Source: Haloarcula regularis
GTDB taxonomy: Archaea; Halobacteriota; Halobacteria; Halobacteriales; Haloarculaceae
Assembly: GCF_029338315.1 (NCBI RefSeq)
Contig: NZ_CP119794.1
Location: forward strand, 1,550,001-1,614,000
Direction of reading: 5' to 3'
DNA length: 64,000 nt
Both the position numbers and the translations under genes were made by a program. Below the pieces are notes generated by a model. The model had not been told where the DNA came from. It saw only the letters and a list, made by a program, of their open reading frames with translations, and did no database searches. Below are positions 1 to 8,382 of the stretch, piece by piece; position 1 is the first letter of the stretch, and every line of letters begins with the position of its first letter.

Positions 1-212
1 TGTAAATCTCTCCATGAGTCTATGCTATTTTTATCTTGAATCCATTCTTCTAAGTATATGAAAGTCTCTCTGTAGATTCCTGCTGTGTCTTTGTCGGGTC
101 GGTCGCTCTTTAGGTCTTTATAGTAAGATTCGAGGGTTAAGTCTTGTATTTCTTTTTCTCGTTCTTTATTACTCCCTCTAGTTTTTTCTTCTTTACTTTC
201 GTTTTCACTCAT
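1..212 (-). CDS. Partial N-terminus of a probable tyrosine recombinase (integrase)
   Basis: The reading frame starts at an ATG at 212 and runs off the left edge of the window, so only about 70 residues are visible. After a charged lead (MSENESKEEK) comes LTLESYYKDL, then a stretch containing TFIYLEEWIQ. This resembles the helical SAM-like core-binding domain at the start of haloarchaeal and viral XerC/D-type integrases. The catalytic domain lies outside the window, so the call is inferred from the N-terminus and from the context. Its ATG overlaps the stop of the upstream small gene by 8 bases, which suggests one transcript. The DNA is far more AT-rich than the chromosome that follows. Confidence 0.5.
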   Translation of the reverse strand, partial: MSENESKEEKTRGSNKEREKEIQDLTLESYYKDLKSDRPDKDTAGIYRETFIYLEEWIQDKNSIDSWRDL

Positions 213-555
213 CTTCAATTCCTTCTAGAATTGTAGCGGTTTGTTCTTTTTCTAACACTTTGGCCTCACTAATGGATAGATTTGTTTCTTGTAATTCGTT
301 TAGTTTTTCTTGAATGTCTCTTAGTATGTCTCTAGTTCTGTTTTCTTCGTGTTCTATTTTACTCAGGATTTCTTTTTCTTCTTTAGTTAGGTCTCCTTCT
401 TGGCGGTCTTCTATGCGCCTAATCTCTTGTTCAACAGAGTAGCGGACTAATTGGCTTAGGCTACTGAATTGGTCGGAGTATTCCACGGCGTCCTTCCACT
501 CGTCCCGATCTTCCTCTTTCATCCGCAATGTGAAATTGGTGTAACCCTCTTCCAT
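205..555 (-). CDS. Ribbon-helix-helix-like coiled-coil protein of an integrated element
   Basis: This is a 116-residue protein. Residues 1-45 (MEEGYTNFTLRMKEEDRDEW, then SLSQLVRYSVEQEIRR) have a short beta strand followed by two helices, as in ribbon-helix-helix DNA-binding proteins. Residues 55-110 are a charged coiled coil. Such proteins are common next to integrases in haloarchaeal plasmids and proviruses and often act as local repressors; that role is inferred. The gene overlaps the integrase-like gene downstream by 8 bases. Codon use is AT-rich, unlike infB 60 bases away, so the edge of an integrated element probably falls near 556-614. No tRNA or repeated attachment core is visible there. 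Confidence 0.6.
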   Translation of the reverse strand: MEEGYTNFTLRMKEEDRDEWKDAVEYSDQFSSLSQLVRYSVEQEIRRIEDRQEGDLTKEEKEILSKIEHEENRTRDILRDIQEKLNELQETNLSISEAKVLEKEQTATILEGIEDE

Positions 556-614
556 GAGGATGTGTCTATGCGCCCGGAACTAAGGTCTTACGTATGGGTT
601 AAGTAAAGTCTGAT

Positions 615-2423
615 TCACTTCCCCCAGAACGGATCCCGCTTGCGCTGTTTCTCTAAGTACATCGACAGTGCCTCGCGCTCGTCGACGCTGATGTCCTCGG
701 TGAGCTCCTGCTCTAAGATCTTCGCGTGTTTCTCGGGGATCTCCACCCAGAGGTCGTCGCCCTCCTCGATCTGGCGGCCGACCGTCGGGCCGTCGATGGA
801 GACGGCCATGCGCTCGCCGGTCCGGGCCTCGTCGACGTCCTCGCCCTCGTCCTGGATGGTCTTTAAGTGGCCGACGCGCTTCTCCTCGTTGCCATCCCAC
901 TTCACGACGTTGACGTTCCGGCGCAACGCCCCCGAGAGGATCTCGACGCCGACGACGGCGGGGTCGGACTGCCGGAAGGTGTGGTCCTGCAGAATCCGGA
1001 ACTTCGCCGGGCGGGTGATGTTCTCTAGAATCTGTTCCTGCTGAGCCTCCTCGATGGCCGTGACGTGCTCGTCGTACTCGTCGACGAGCTGGTAGATGAC
1101 GTCGTTCTCGAACAGTTCGACGCCCTCCTGGTCGGCCAGTCGGCGAGCGTCGTCGAGCACGTCGACGGAGAACGCCAGGATGGCCCGGTGGGTCGGTTCG
1201 TTGGCCGTCTCGGCGACGCGGACGTCCCGCGGGGCGACGGCGCCGACCTCGGCGCGCATGATGGGAATCTCCTCCTCGGCGAGCGTACTGGAGATGGCCT
1301 CCAGCGACCCGAGCGTGTCGGCCTTGACGACGACGCCCTCCTCCTGGGTGGTCACCTCGATCTCGGCCAGTTCCTCCTCGACCTCGGCGATGACCTGGGT
1401 GCGGTCACGGTCGCGGACGACGCGGATTGGCGCGCCGGCGATGGCGTCGTCGAGGTCAGGCGCGGCGATCTTCACGCCGTCGGCGGCCGCCACCTCGTCG
1501 ACCTGCTCGAACTGCTTTTCGGTGCGAATCTCCTCTAAGGGCCGCGGGCGAAGCAGCGCGCGGACGTCCGTGACGATGGGGCCCTGAAGCCCGCCGACGA
1601 CGATGGTGTCGTCTTTGTGGATGGTGCCGTCGTAGATGATGGCGTCGAGCGTCGCGCCAAAGCCCTGCGTGTCCTTGACCTCGAGGACGGTCCCGACGGC
1701 GGGCCCGTCGACGTCGATCTCCATCTCTTCTTTCATGTAGCGCTGGGACAGGCCCATCTGGACGGTCAGCAGGTCCGGGATGCCCTCGCCGGTCTCCGCG
1801 GAGACCGGGACGACGCCGATGTTGTTCTGGAAGTTCTGGACTCGCCAGTACATGTCCGCGGAGAAGCCGTTGTCGGACAGCTGTCCGATGATCTCGTAGA
1901 GTTTCTCGTTTAAGTCCGACTGGACGCGCTCGGACTGTTTCTCCATCGTCTGCTGGATCGGTGCGCCCTCGTTGGGGTTCCAGCCAGGAATCGTGTCGAC
2001 CTTGTTCGCGGCGACGACGAAGGGCGTCTGGGTGCGCTTGAGGATGTCGATGGCCTCCAGCGTCTGGGGCTGGAACCCGTCGTTGACGTCGACGACGAGG
2101 ATGGCGATGTCGGCCAGCGCCCCGCCGCGCGAGCGCAGCGTCGAAAAGGAGTGGTGGCCCGGCGTGTCGATGAACAGCAGGCCCGGGAGGTCGAAGTCCG
2201 TCGGGTCGACGAGTTCGCCCGCGATCTCGGAGATGACCTCCAGGGGGACCGCCGTCGCCCCGATGTGCTGGGTGATGGCCCCGGATTCGCCGGCGGTGAC
2301 GGCCGATCCGCGGATGCGGTCCAGCAGGCTCGTCTTGCCGTGATCGACGTGGCCCAGGACGGCGACGATCGGCGTTCGGAGGGATGCGGCGTCGGTCTCT
2401 GGTGTGGCGTCCGTGTCAGACAT
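615..2423 (-). CDS. infB: Translation initiation factor aIF5B (IF-2 family GTPase)
   Basis: This 602-residue protein is full length for archaeal aIF5B. The GTPase signatures are in order: GHVDHGKT near residues 24-31 (G1), DTPGHHSF near 87-94 (G3) and NKVD near 140 (G4). The beta-barrel domain II, alpha/beta domain III and C-terminal domain IV follow, ending RDPFWGK as in other haloarchaeal copies. aIF5B is a ribosome-dependent GTPase that promotes initiator-tRNA positioning and subunit joining. The start is the first ATG, MSDTDATPET. The gene is monocistronic in this view; the integrated element lies just past its 3-prime end without interrupting it. Confidence 0.96.
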   Translation of the reverse strand: MSDTDATPETDAASLRTPIVAVLGHVDHGKTSLLDRIRGSAVTAGESGAITQHIGATAVPLEVISEIAGELVDPTDFDLPGLLFIDTPGHHSFSTLRSRGGALADIAILVVDVNDGFQPQTLEAIDILKRTQTPFVVAANKVDTIPGWNPNEGAPIQQTMEKQSERVQSDLNEKLYEIIGQLSDNGFSADMYWRVQNFQNNIGVVPVSAETGEGIPDLLTVQMGLSQRYMKEEMEIDVDGPAVGTVLEVKDTQGFGATLDAIIYDGTIHKDDTIVVGGLQGPIVTDVRALLRPRPLEEIRTEKQFEQVDEVAAADGVKIAAPDLDDAIAGAPIRVVRDRDRTQVIAEVEEELAEIEVTTQEEGVVVKADTLGSLEAISSTLAEEEIPIMRAEVGAVAPRDVRVAETANEPTHRAILAFSVDVLDDARRLADQEGVELFENDVIYQLVDEYDEHVTAIEEAQQEQILENITRPAKFRILQDHTFRQSDPAVVGVEILSGALRRNVNVVKWDGNEEKRVGHLKTIQDEGEDVDEARTGERMAVSIDGPTVGRQIEEGDDLWVEIPEKHAKILEQELTEDISVDEREALSMYLEKQRKRDPFWGK

Positions 2424-2609
2424 AGATGGCTCCAGAAGTTGTCTTGAGGGAGTTTCCGGTGCCAGTTAAGTTCATCGTCATCGCCCGAGACCGTGTGTGT
2501 GGCGCCACCACGTGGCGATTGTGCCTTCCCGGCGGCGGTCGCGGTGTCACTGGGTGCCCGGTTCGGGGACGGGGTCGAACACGGCGGCGAGTCTGCCCCG
2601 CCGACGCCG

Positions 2610-3121
2610 TCACTCCGTGACGGTGAACGACCCGGTCATCCCCAGGCTCCGGTGGGGCCGGCAGAAGTACGCGTACTCGCCGGGGACCTCGAAGGTGTAC
2701 GCGTAGGTGTGGCCGGTGTCGAAGATCTGACTGTCCCCGGGGTGCCGGTCCAGTCGCTCCCGTCCGGTGTCGACGACGGCTTGACGTTGTGGTTGCTGCT
2801 CTCCCACACCCACAGGACGGTGCTTCCGGCGGGGACCGAGAACGTCTCCGGGTCGAAGACGAAGTCGCCGGGACCGACAGCCACGCGCTGGGCGGCGTCG
2901 ACAGCGTCGGTGGCTGTCGGTGTCGGCGTCTCCGTTACCGTGGCGGTGGGCGTGGCCGTCTGTGTCGCCGTGGGCGTCGCGGTAGCAGTCGCCGTCGCCG
3001 TCTCGGTGGGCGTCGGGTCCTCGGTGGGGGTCTCGTCACCGCCGTCGCCACCGCACCCGGCGAACGCGCCGGTCAGTCCCACAGCGAGTGACGCAAGCAA
3101 GTGGCGTCGTGGTCGACTCAT
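2610..3121 (-). CDS. Halocyanin-like blue copper lipoprotein (apparent frameshift)
   Basis: The N-terminus has a twin-arginine motif (PRRHLL) and a lipobox (FAGC), so the product is probably a Tat-exported lipoprotein. A Thr/Pro-rich linker follows (about residues 27-70), then a cupredoxin domain with a His ligand in NHNVKP. The remaining copper ligands (C and H in YFCRPH, M in LGMTGSF) lie in a different frame. The frame changes at about 2736-2742 inside CCCCGGGG; one added G restores a continuous protein of about 170 residues. It would carry electrons at the outer face of the membrane. A sequencing indel is more likely than a real mutation because both halves are well conserved. Confidence 0.82.
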
Positions 3122-3213
3122 ACACAGTCTCGGGCCCGGCGACGCTTAACGCTGGGGCCGACGCCCGTCTGACACCCCGTGGCGTTTATGGTACCGGACT
3201 CGGAAAGGAGAGT

Positions 3214-3453
3214 ATGGCAGAGATACTCGCAGAGAACCTCTCGGGGAAGGACGTGATGGGCGCAGACGGTGCCGAACTGGGCAGCCTCTATAACATCACG
3301 ATGGACCTCTCCTCGGGGGCGCTGAAGAACCTCGTCATCGAACCGGCCGAGACGCTCCGCAACACCGACTTCGAGTACAGCGACCAGGGACGGCTCATCG
3401 TCCCCGTCGAACGGGTCCGCGCGGTCAAGGACCACATGATAATCGACCGGTAG
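3214..3453 (+). CDS. PRC-barrel domain protein
   Basis: This 79-residue protein is a single PRC-barrel: it opens LAENLSGKDVMGADG and continues GSLYNITMDLSSG, with VIEPAE and a closing RLIVPVERV. PRC-barrels are small beta-barrels found in photosynthetic reaction-centre subunit H and in RNA-processing proteins such as RimM. The ATG at 3214 is preceded by the purine-rich GGAAAGGAG at 3202-3210, so I prefer it to longer in-frame starts. The stop is immediately followed by the nob1 ATG, so the two are cotranscribed. This pairing suggests a role near rRNA maturation or the ribosome, by inference only. Confidence 0.88.
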   Translation: MAEILAENLSGKDVMGADGAELGSLYNITMDLSSGALKNLVIEPAETLRNTDFEYSDQGRLIVPVERVRAVKDHMIIDR

Positions 3454-3912
3454 ATGTACGTTCTGGATTCGTCGGCCTTCATCAACGAGTATCACACCGG
3501 CGAGCAAGCCGCGTCGATACCGCTCGTCCGCGAGGAACTGGAGGACGAGGCGGCCTTCCGCTTCGACGCGCTGGAGGGCACCGGGATGCACCTTCACATC
3601 CCCGAGGGGAACACCGTCGAACGTATCGAACGCGCGGCCCGCGAGACGGGCGACCTCGCCGAACTCTCGGAGACTGACGTTCGCCTGGTGGCCGCCGCCT
3701 TCGAACTCGACGGGCGGCTGGTCACTGACGACTACGCCATGCAGAACGTCGCCGAGAAACTCGAGGTGCGCGTCGAGGTCATCGCCCGCGAGGGCATCAC
3801 CGAACAGCGCGACTGGCACTTCCAGTGTGCGGGGTGTGGCCGCGAGTTCGACGAGAACCACGACCGCTGTCCCGTCTGTGGCAGCTCGCTCTCGCGGAAG
3901 AATCCGGCCTAG
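3454..3912 (+). CDS. nob1: rRNA maturation endonuclease Nob1 (PIN domain plus zinc ribbon)
   Basis: This 152-residue protein begins with a PIN nuclease domain (MYVLDSSAFI with the first metal-binding Asp, ELSETDVRLVA, then LVTDDYAMQNVA). It ends with a four-cysteine zinc ribbon (CAGCG and CPVCGSS). This order is diagnostic of Nob1, which cuts the 3-prime end of small-subunit rRNA during late 30S assembly. The ATG follows directly on the PRC-barrel stop. At the 3-prime end its TAG stop (3910-3912) overlaps the stop codon of the opposite-strand gene (3909-3911). Confidence 0.93.
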   Translation: MYVLDSSAFINEYHTGEQAASIPLVREELEDEAAFRFDALEGTGMHLHIPEGNTVERIERAARETGDLAELSETDVRLVAAAFELDGRLVTDDYAMQNVAEKLEVRVEVIAREGITEQRDWHFQCAGCGREFDENHDRCPVCGSSLSRKNPA

Positions 3913-4055
3913 ACCGGCCGTTCCTCGAGCGATTCCAGCCCCAGATCGATCAGCTGCTGGAGCACCTCGTCCTCGGTGATACCGTACCGGCGCGCCAGCA
4001 TCTCGACGGCCCGGGCCTGGTCGTCGTCACACACGACCGTGAACCGGGTGGGCAT
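3909..4055 (-). CDS. Small CopG/ribbon-helix-helix-like conserved protein
   Basis: The 48-residue product reads MPTRFTVVCDDDQARAVEML and then a helix pair (RYGITEDEVLQQLIDLG). A beta strand followed by two helices is the ribbon-helix-helix pattern, so it may bind DNA as a dimer. It converges with nob1, and the two stop codons share bases. The ATG at 4055 is the only in-frame start that keeps the beta strand. Small genes of this kind are common beside nob1 in haloarchaea as far as I recall; I know of no assigned function. Confidence 0.65.
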   Translation of the reverse strand: MPTRFTVVCDDDQARAVEMLARRYGITEDEVLQQLIDLGLESLEERPV

Positions 4056-4118
4056 ACCACGACCTATTCAAACGACTGGCTTAAACACCCGTCAGACAGC
4101 CGTCATGCGGCGATAGTG

Positions 4119-4907
4119 TCAGACCGGGAGGTCGACGCCGACGGCCGAGAGGTACTGCGACAGGAACAGGGTCGCGTTCCAGAGGGCGTGGGTCAGCACG
4201 GGCACCAAGATAGACTCGGTGTACTCGTAGAGCACACCGAGAATCAGCCCGAGCGAGGCGGTGAGAAAGACCATCGTCCACGCGTCGCCCGCCGAGAGCG
4301 CGAAGACGTGGCCCAGGCCAAAGAGGAGGCTCGCGAAGACGATGCCGGGGACGACGCCGAACGAACGGCGCAAGAGTCCCTGGACGACGCCGCGAAAGAG
4401 GAGTTCCTCGGCCGGACCGACAAACAGCAGCTGGAGCGGAATGAGATACAGGAACAGCTCCGGGTTGGCCTGGCCGATGTCGATGATCTGGTTCGTCGCC
4501 ACGGTCGTCGAGACGCCAAAGACCGACTCCAGCACCGAGATGATGGCGTCCAGCGCGGCGCCGACGGCGACGGCGGCGACGAACAGAGCCGCGACGCCGC
4601 CGAGAACCCACCCCGCGTCGGCCCACCGCGGCGTCCGGACGTGAATCAGGGGCTCGTCGTGACGCAGCTTGAGGACCCAGAGCACCGTCGCGAAGAACCC
4701 GACGAAGAAGGTGGCGTTCGCGACGAAGTAGAACGGCGGCGACTGACGCAGTGCTTCCTGGGACGGGGAGCCGAGCATCGCGACGAAGAGGCTCTGGAAG
4801 ATCGACCCCAGCAGGAACGCGCCGGCGACGACGGCCAGGGCACGGACGACGTTGACGACCAGCAGTTGCCTGTCAGCGACCTCGACGTACGGGCGAGAGA
4901 GGGCCAT
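4119..4907 (-). CDS. CPBP (CAAX/bacteriocin-processing type) intramembrane metalloprotease
   Basis: The protein has about eight hydrophobic segments. It carries the family motifs EELLFRG near the middle (glutamates of motif 1), FGLGHVF (His of motif 2) and HALWNATLF near the C-terminus. This is the CPBP (Abi) family of membrane metalloproteases, related to the CAAX prenyl protease Rce1. Substrates in haloarchaea are unknown; archaeosortase-like processing and defence roles have been suggested for relatives. I chose MALSRPYVEV at 4907; an ATG 12 codons upstream (4943) is also possible. It is followed on the same strand only by the small gene at 3909. Confidence 0.85.
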   Translation of the reverse strand: MALSRPYVEVADRQLLVVNVVRALAVVAGAFLLGSIFQSLFVAMLGSPSQEALRQSPPFYFVANATFFVGFFATVLWVLKLRHDEPLIHVRTPRWADAGWVLGGVAALFVAAVAVGAALDAIISVLESVFGVSTTVATNQIIDIGQANPELFLYLIPLQLLFVGPAEELLFRGVVQGLLRRSFGVVPGIVFASLLFGLGHVFALSAGDAWTMVFLTASLGLILGVLYEYTESILVPVLTHALWNATLFLSQYLSAVGVDLPV

Positions 4908-4977
4908 GCGATGTGTGTCACCAGTTTGGACGCCGACGTTCAAGACCCCACCGGTCGGCCCCGCCGGGACCGTCGCG

Positions 4978-6270
4978 TCAGTCGATGCGGTAGGTGGTCC
5001 GCTCGGCGACGATGCGGGTCTCGTCGGTCTCGACGCCCCGTATCAGCCCGCGGGTCGCGTTCTTGCCCCACTCGACGGCGGGCTGCGTGAACGTCTCGAC
5101 GTCGGCGAGTTCGCCCACGAGGACGCAGGCGGCCTCCATCGCATAGAGCAGTTCGCCGACCGCCTGCGCGTCGAGCCGGTCGACCTGGAGGTCCAGCGCC
5201 GGCCGGTCGGCCGCCGGGAGGCTCGCCACCGTCGCCTCGTACTCGGCGTCGATGAGGTCGCCCAGGTCGGTCCCGGAGAGATAGGCGAGCGAGTCGTGGC
5301 CCGGATCGGGGATCGGGACGTCGGCGCGCTCGCCGGGGCGGACGAACGTGACCACCTTGTCGCCCGGTCCGGCCCGATACAGTTGCAGCTGGGAGTGTTG
5401 GTCGGTCGCGCCGAGGGCCCGCGCGGGTGTCTGGCCGCGACCTGCCTTCCCGAGGCTCTCGGCCCATAGCTGGGCAAACCACTCGGCGAAGACCTCCAGG
5501 CGCTCGGCGTAGGGCATCATCGCGTTGACCGACGCGCCCGCCTCCTCGAGGGCGTAACAGACGGCGCCGTAGGCGTAGGCCGGCGAGTCAAACAGCGACG
5601 GGCCGAGGTCGTCGGCCGCGCTCGCCCCGCCCGCGAGGACGGCCTCGATATCGAGCCCGAGGATGGCCGGCGCGACCAGGCCCACCGACGACAGCGCCGA
5701 GAACCGGCCGGGGACCCCCTCGGGGACCGGTAGCGTCGGCAGGTCGTGGTCGTCCGCGAGTTCACGCAGGGGGCCCGCCTCCCCCGTGGTCACGACGATG
5801 CGCTCGGTCCAGTCGACGTCGGCCCGCTCGTAGGCCTCGCGGACGACCAGAAAGTTCGCCAGCGTCTCGGCGGTGGTCCCCGAACGCGAGACGACGTTGA
5901 TGGCCGTCTCGGAAAGCGGGAGGTCCGCGAGCGTCCGCTCGACGTGTTCGGGGTCGACGTTGTCGAGGACGACGTGGCGCCCCGGGTCCTCGGCCAGCGC
6001 CGCCGTGATCGCCTTCGCGCCCAGCGCGGACCCGCCGATGCCGACGGTGAGGACGTACTCCATCTCCGAGACGGGGTCGACGGCCGCCCGGATCGCCTCG
6101 GCGTCGGTCGTCTCGGGGAGGTTCAGCGAGGCGTAGCCGAACTCGTCGTCGGCCATGCCCGCCGCGATGCGCTCGTGGGCGGACGCGACCCTGTCGTCGA
6201 GTGTCTCCAGGGCCGCTTCGTCGATGCCGGGGTCCGTCGCCGCCAGTGCGGGACCGATGTCGAGGTGCAT
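4978..6270 (-). CDS. pgi: Glucose-6-phosphate isomerase
   Basis: This 430-residue enzyme has the SIS-type phosphosugar site: VGIGGSALGAKAI near residues 70-82 and SRSGTTAETLANF near 127-139. It interconverts glucose-6-phosphate and fructose-6-phosphate; in haloarchaea it mainly serves gluconeogenesis. The start MHLDIGPALAAT is at 6270. The reading frame stays open for 42 codons upstream, but that extension is basic and non-acidic and overlaps the neighbouring promoter region. The length matches other haloarchaeal Pgi proteins. Confidence 0.93.
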   Translation of the reverse strand: MHLDIGPALAATDPGIDEAALETLDDRVASAHERIAAGMADDEFGYASLNLPETTDAEAIRAAVDPVSEMEYVLTVGIGGSALGAKAITAALAEDPGRHVVLDNVDPEHVERTLADLPLSETAINVVSRSGTTAETLANFLVVREAYERADVDWTERIVVTTGEAGPLRELADDHDLPTLPVPEGVPGRFSALSSVGLVAPAILGLDIEAVLAGGASAADDLGPSLFDSPAYAYGAVCYALEEAGASVNAMMPYAERLEVFAEWFAQLWAESLGKAGRGQTPARALGATDQHSQLQLYRAGPGDKVVTFVRPGERADVPIPDPGHDSLAYLSGTDLGDLIDAEYEATVASLPAADRPALDLQVDRLDAQAVGELLYAMEAACVLVGELADVETFTQPAVEWGKNATRGLIRGVETDETRIVAERTTYRID

Positions 6271-6385
6271 ACGCGGGGACTCTCGCCCCGCCCACAAATA
6301 CTGTTGGCACACGGAGTGGCGGCCATGTCGTCCCTGCCGCGACGAAACACGGCGTTTAACCACCTCCTGGCCCCTAGCCCGGGTG

Positions 6386-6932
6386 ATGACAGACACGTCG
6401 ACGGAGTCGGCAGCCGACGCCGTGCCGGAGCCCTACGACGGGCTCCCGGGCGTTCCCGTATGCGTTCCGGGCCAGCGAGTCGTGGCTCTTCAAGAGCTAC
6501 GTCGCGGTCGCCGTCCTCCTCTCGCTCGCCATCGCGCTGGTGTTCGCCCTCGGACTGGTGGTACTCCTGGGTCAGTCGGCCGCCGTCACCGGGGGGACGT
6601 TCACCTTCTCGCGGGCCTTCGTCGTCTTCGTCGGCCTGTTGGTCGTGGCGCCGCTGCTCGCGCCCGTGTTGCTCGTCGCGCGCCGGCACCGTCGGACCGG
6701 GTCCTCGGTCCGGTACGACCGCGCGCTCGCGCTCTCGGCGCTCGTGTTCGTCGCGTCGCTGTACGTCGGTCTCGTCGCGTCGGTGCCCCCGGGCCTCCAG
6801 GAACCGACCGACAGCGCCGTCGTCGAGATGCTCTACTCGCTCCCGCAACTGGCCGGCCTCGTGCCGCCGCTGCTGGCCGTGGGCCTGATGTACGCCGTCC
6901 ATCGCTTCCTCCGACGCGACGTGGACGCCTGA
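6386..6932 (+). CDS. Integral membrane protein of unknown function (apparent frameshift)
   Basis: A start at 6386 gives MTDTSTESAADAVPEPYDG. The frame then slips, and a second frame continues AFPYAFRASESWLFKSY and leads into four hydrophobic segments (for example ALVFALGLVVLLGQ and VVFVGLLVVAPLL), ending at 6932. The junction is at about 6444-6452 in CTCCCGGGCG. Restored, the protein would be about 180 residues. I do not recognise a named family beyond a haloarchaeal four-helix membrane protein. It precedes the DUF5812-like gene and secFD on the same strand. Confidence 0.6.
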
Positions 6933-6989
6933 GCAGGCGTGCCGGTCCGCTTCGAAACCCGGAAGAGCGCGCGCCGACTACCGGGTGAC

Positions 6990-7454
6990 ATGACCACGAA
7001 GGACGGAACCTTCCTCGTCGTCCACGCCGAAGCGGCGACGGTGACGCTGCGCGACGTCGCCGACGCACAGGTGCTGACCCTCTCGGAGAACCCCGGGGTC
7101 GAGGCCGGCGAGGTCGTCGAGGCCACCGTCGAACCCGAACCGCCGATGGAGGTGACCTACACGGCCGAGATACACGACCGGCGGACCATTCCCGTCGAGC
7201 GGGTGGCCCTCGAGCCGACCGCCCAGGTCAGGTCGCTGGCGGCCGAGCAGTCGGTCGGCGAACTGACAACGCGCGAACGGGCCGGCGAGGGCGAGATTCA
7301 CGTCCTCACCGTCGCCGACGAGCAGACCGACGACGCCGCCGCGGACGTCGTCGAAGACGAGGCGACGGTCACGCGGGCCGCCCGACTCGGCGTCGACCGG
7401 GTCGAGGTGCGGACCGCGGCCGGCGTCGTCAGCGTCAGGTACCTGCCGGACTGA
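6990..7454 (+). CDS. DUF5812-like haloarchaeal protein
   Basis: This 154-residue acidic, all-soluble protein starts MTTKDGTFLVVHAEAATVTL. It has an N-terminal beta-rich half (a lipoyl/OB-like run of short strands) and a C-terminal half with VEDEATVTRAARLGVDRVEV. I recall this family as DUF5812, found beside secF in haloarchaea; the number is from memory. The ATG at 6990 sits just after a GGTGAC spacer and avoids a basic N-terminal extension. Function unknown; the conserved position before secFD suggests a link to export or membrane biogenesis. Confidence 0.7.
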   Translation: MTTKDGTFLVVHAEAATVTLRDVADAQVLTLSENPGVEAGEVVEATVEPEPPMEVTYTAEIHDRRTIPVERVALEPTAQVRSLAAEQSVGELTTRERAGEGEIHVLTVADEQTDDAAADVVEDEATVTRAARLGVDRVEVRTAAGVVSVRYLPD

Positions 7455-7518
7455 CGGGCGGTGGAGCGGTCGACCGGGATTGAGAAGGCTTATTCGGAGT
7501 CGTACCACACCGTCGCGC

Positions 7519-8382
7519 ATGGTCGAGTACGAGGTCCCGGAGGTCGATTACACCCGGTACACGAACCGCCAGCTGGTGGCGATACCGCTGGCGGTGCTGG
7601 TGCTGGCGCTGGCGGTCATCGGTGGCTGGTGGGCAGTCACCGGGGCCCCCGTCGCCTTCGGCATCGACTTCACCGGCGGGTCGGAGATCACGGTCGAGAC
7701 GACGCTGTCACAGGAGGAGATTCGCGCCACCTTCGACGAACCCGTCTCGTCGGTACAGGGCATCGAGCAGGCCGAGAATCGCTACATCGTCACGTTCGAG
7801 TCCTCGAACATCGACGACATCCGCGACAGCGCCGAGTCCAGGGACGGGATGACCGTCCTCGGAAGCGGCTCTACCTCGCCGATCTTCGGCGCGGAGAACC
7901 AGCGCCTGGCGGTGCTGGGACTGGGCGTGGCCTTCGTCGGGATGAGTCTGCTCGCGTTCGTCTTCTTCCGGACCTTCGTCCCGAGCATCGCCATCGTCAT
8001 CTCGGCGTTCTCGGACATCGTCATCCCCGTCGCGGTCATGAACCTGCTTGGCATCAAGCTCTCCCTGGGTATCGTCGCCGCCTTGCTGATGCTCATCGGG
8101 TATAGCGTCGACTCGGACATCCTGCTGAACAACCACGTGCTGCGCCGGTCGGGCAGCTTCTACGAGTCGACCTACCGCGCGATGCGGACCGGTGTGACCA
8201 TGACGGTGACCTCCATCGCCGCGATGGCCGTGATGGCTGTCACCGCGACGCTCTTTGGCATCGACCTGATGGCCGACATCGGCCTCGTGCTCGTGCTCGG
8301 ACTCTCCGCGGACCTGATGAACACCTACATGCTCAACGTCACGCTGCTTCGCTGGTACAAGTACGAGGGGGTGAACCGATGA
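7519..8382 (+). CDS. secF: Protein-export membrane protein SecF
   Basis: This 287-residue protein has a first membrane helix (ALAVIGGWWAVTG region), the hallmark FGIDFTGGSEI of SecD/SecF, a periplasm-side loop, and five clustered C-terminal helices including GYSVDSDILLNNHVLR. SecDF uses the ion gradient to pull secreted proteins through SecYE. MVEYEVPEVD at 7519 is preceded by a TATA-like GGCTTATTC about 25 bases upstream, which supports this start over the one at 7480. Its stop overlaps the secD start in ATGA. Confidence 0.95.
   Translation: MVEYEVPEVDYTRYTNRQLVAIPLAVLVLALAVIGGWWAVTGAPVAFGIDFTGGSEITVETTLSQEEIRATFDEPVSSVQGIEQAENRYIVTFESSNIDDIRDSAESRDGMTVLGSGSTSPIFGAENQRLAVLGLGVAFVGMSLLAFVFFRTFVPSIAIVISAFSDIVIPVAVMNLLGIKLSLGIVAALLMLIGYSVDSDILLNNHVLRRSGSFYESTYRAMRTGVTMTVTSIAAMAVMAVTATLFGIDLMADIGLVLVLGLSADLMNTYMLNVTLLRWYKYEGVNR

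Noticed and set aside
3825..5090. 421-codon plus-strand frame after nob1
   Set aside because: It is antisense to the CPBP protease and pgi and has shadow composition.
6952..6990. Possible tRNA T-arm (TTCGAAACC)
   Set aside because: No acceptor stem, anticodon arm or D-arm can be formed around it. No tRNA was found anywhere in the window.
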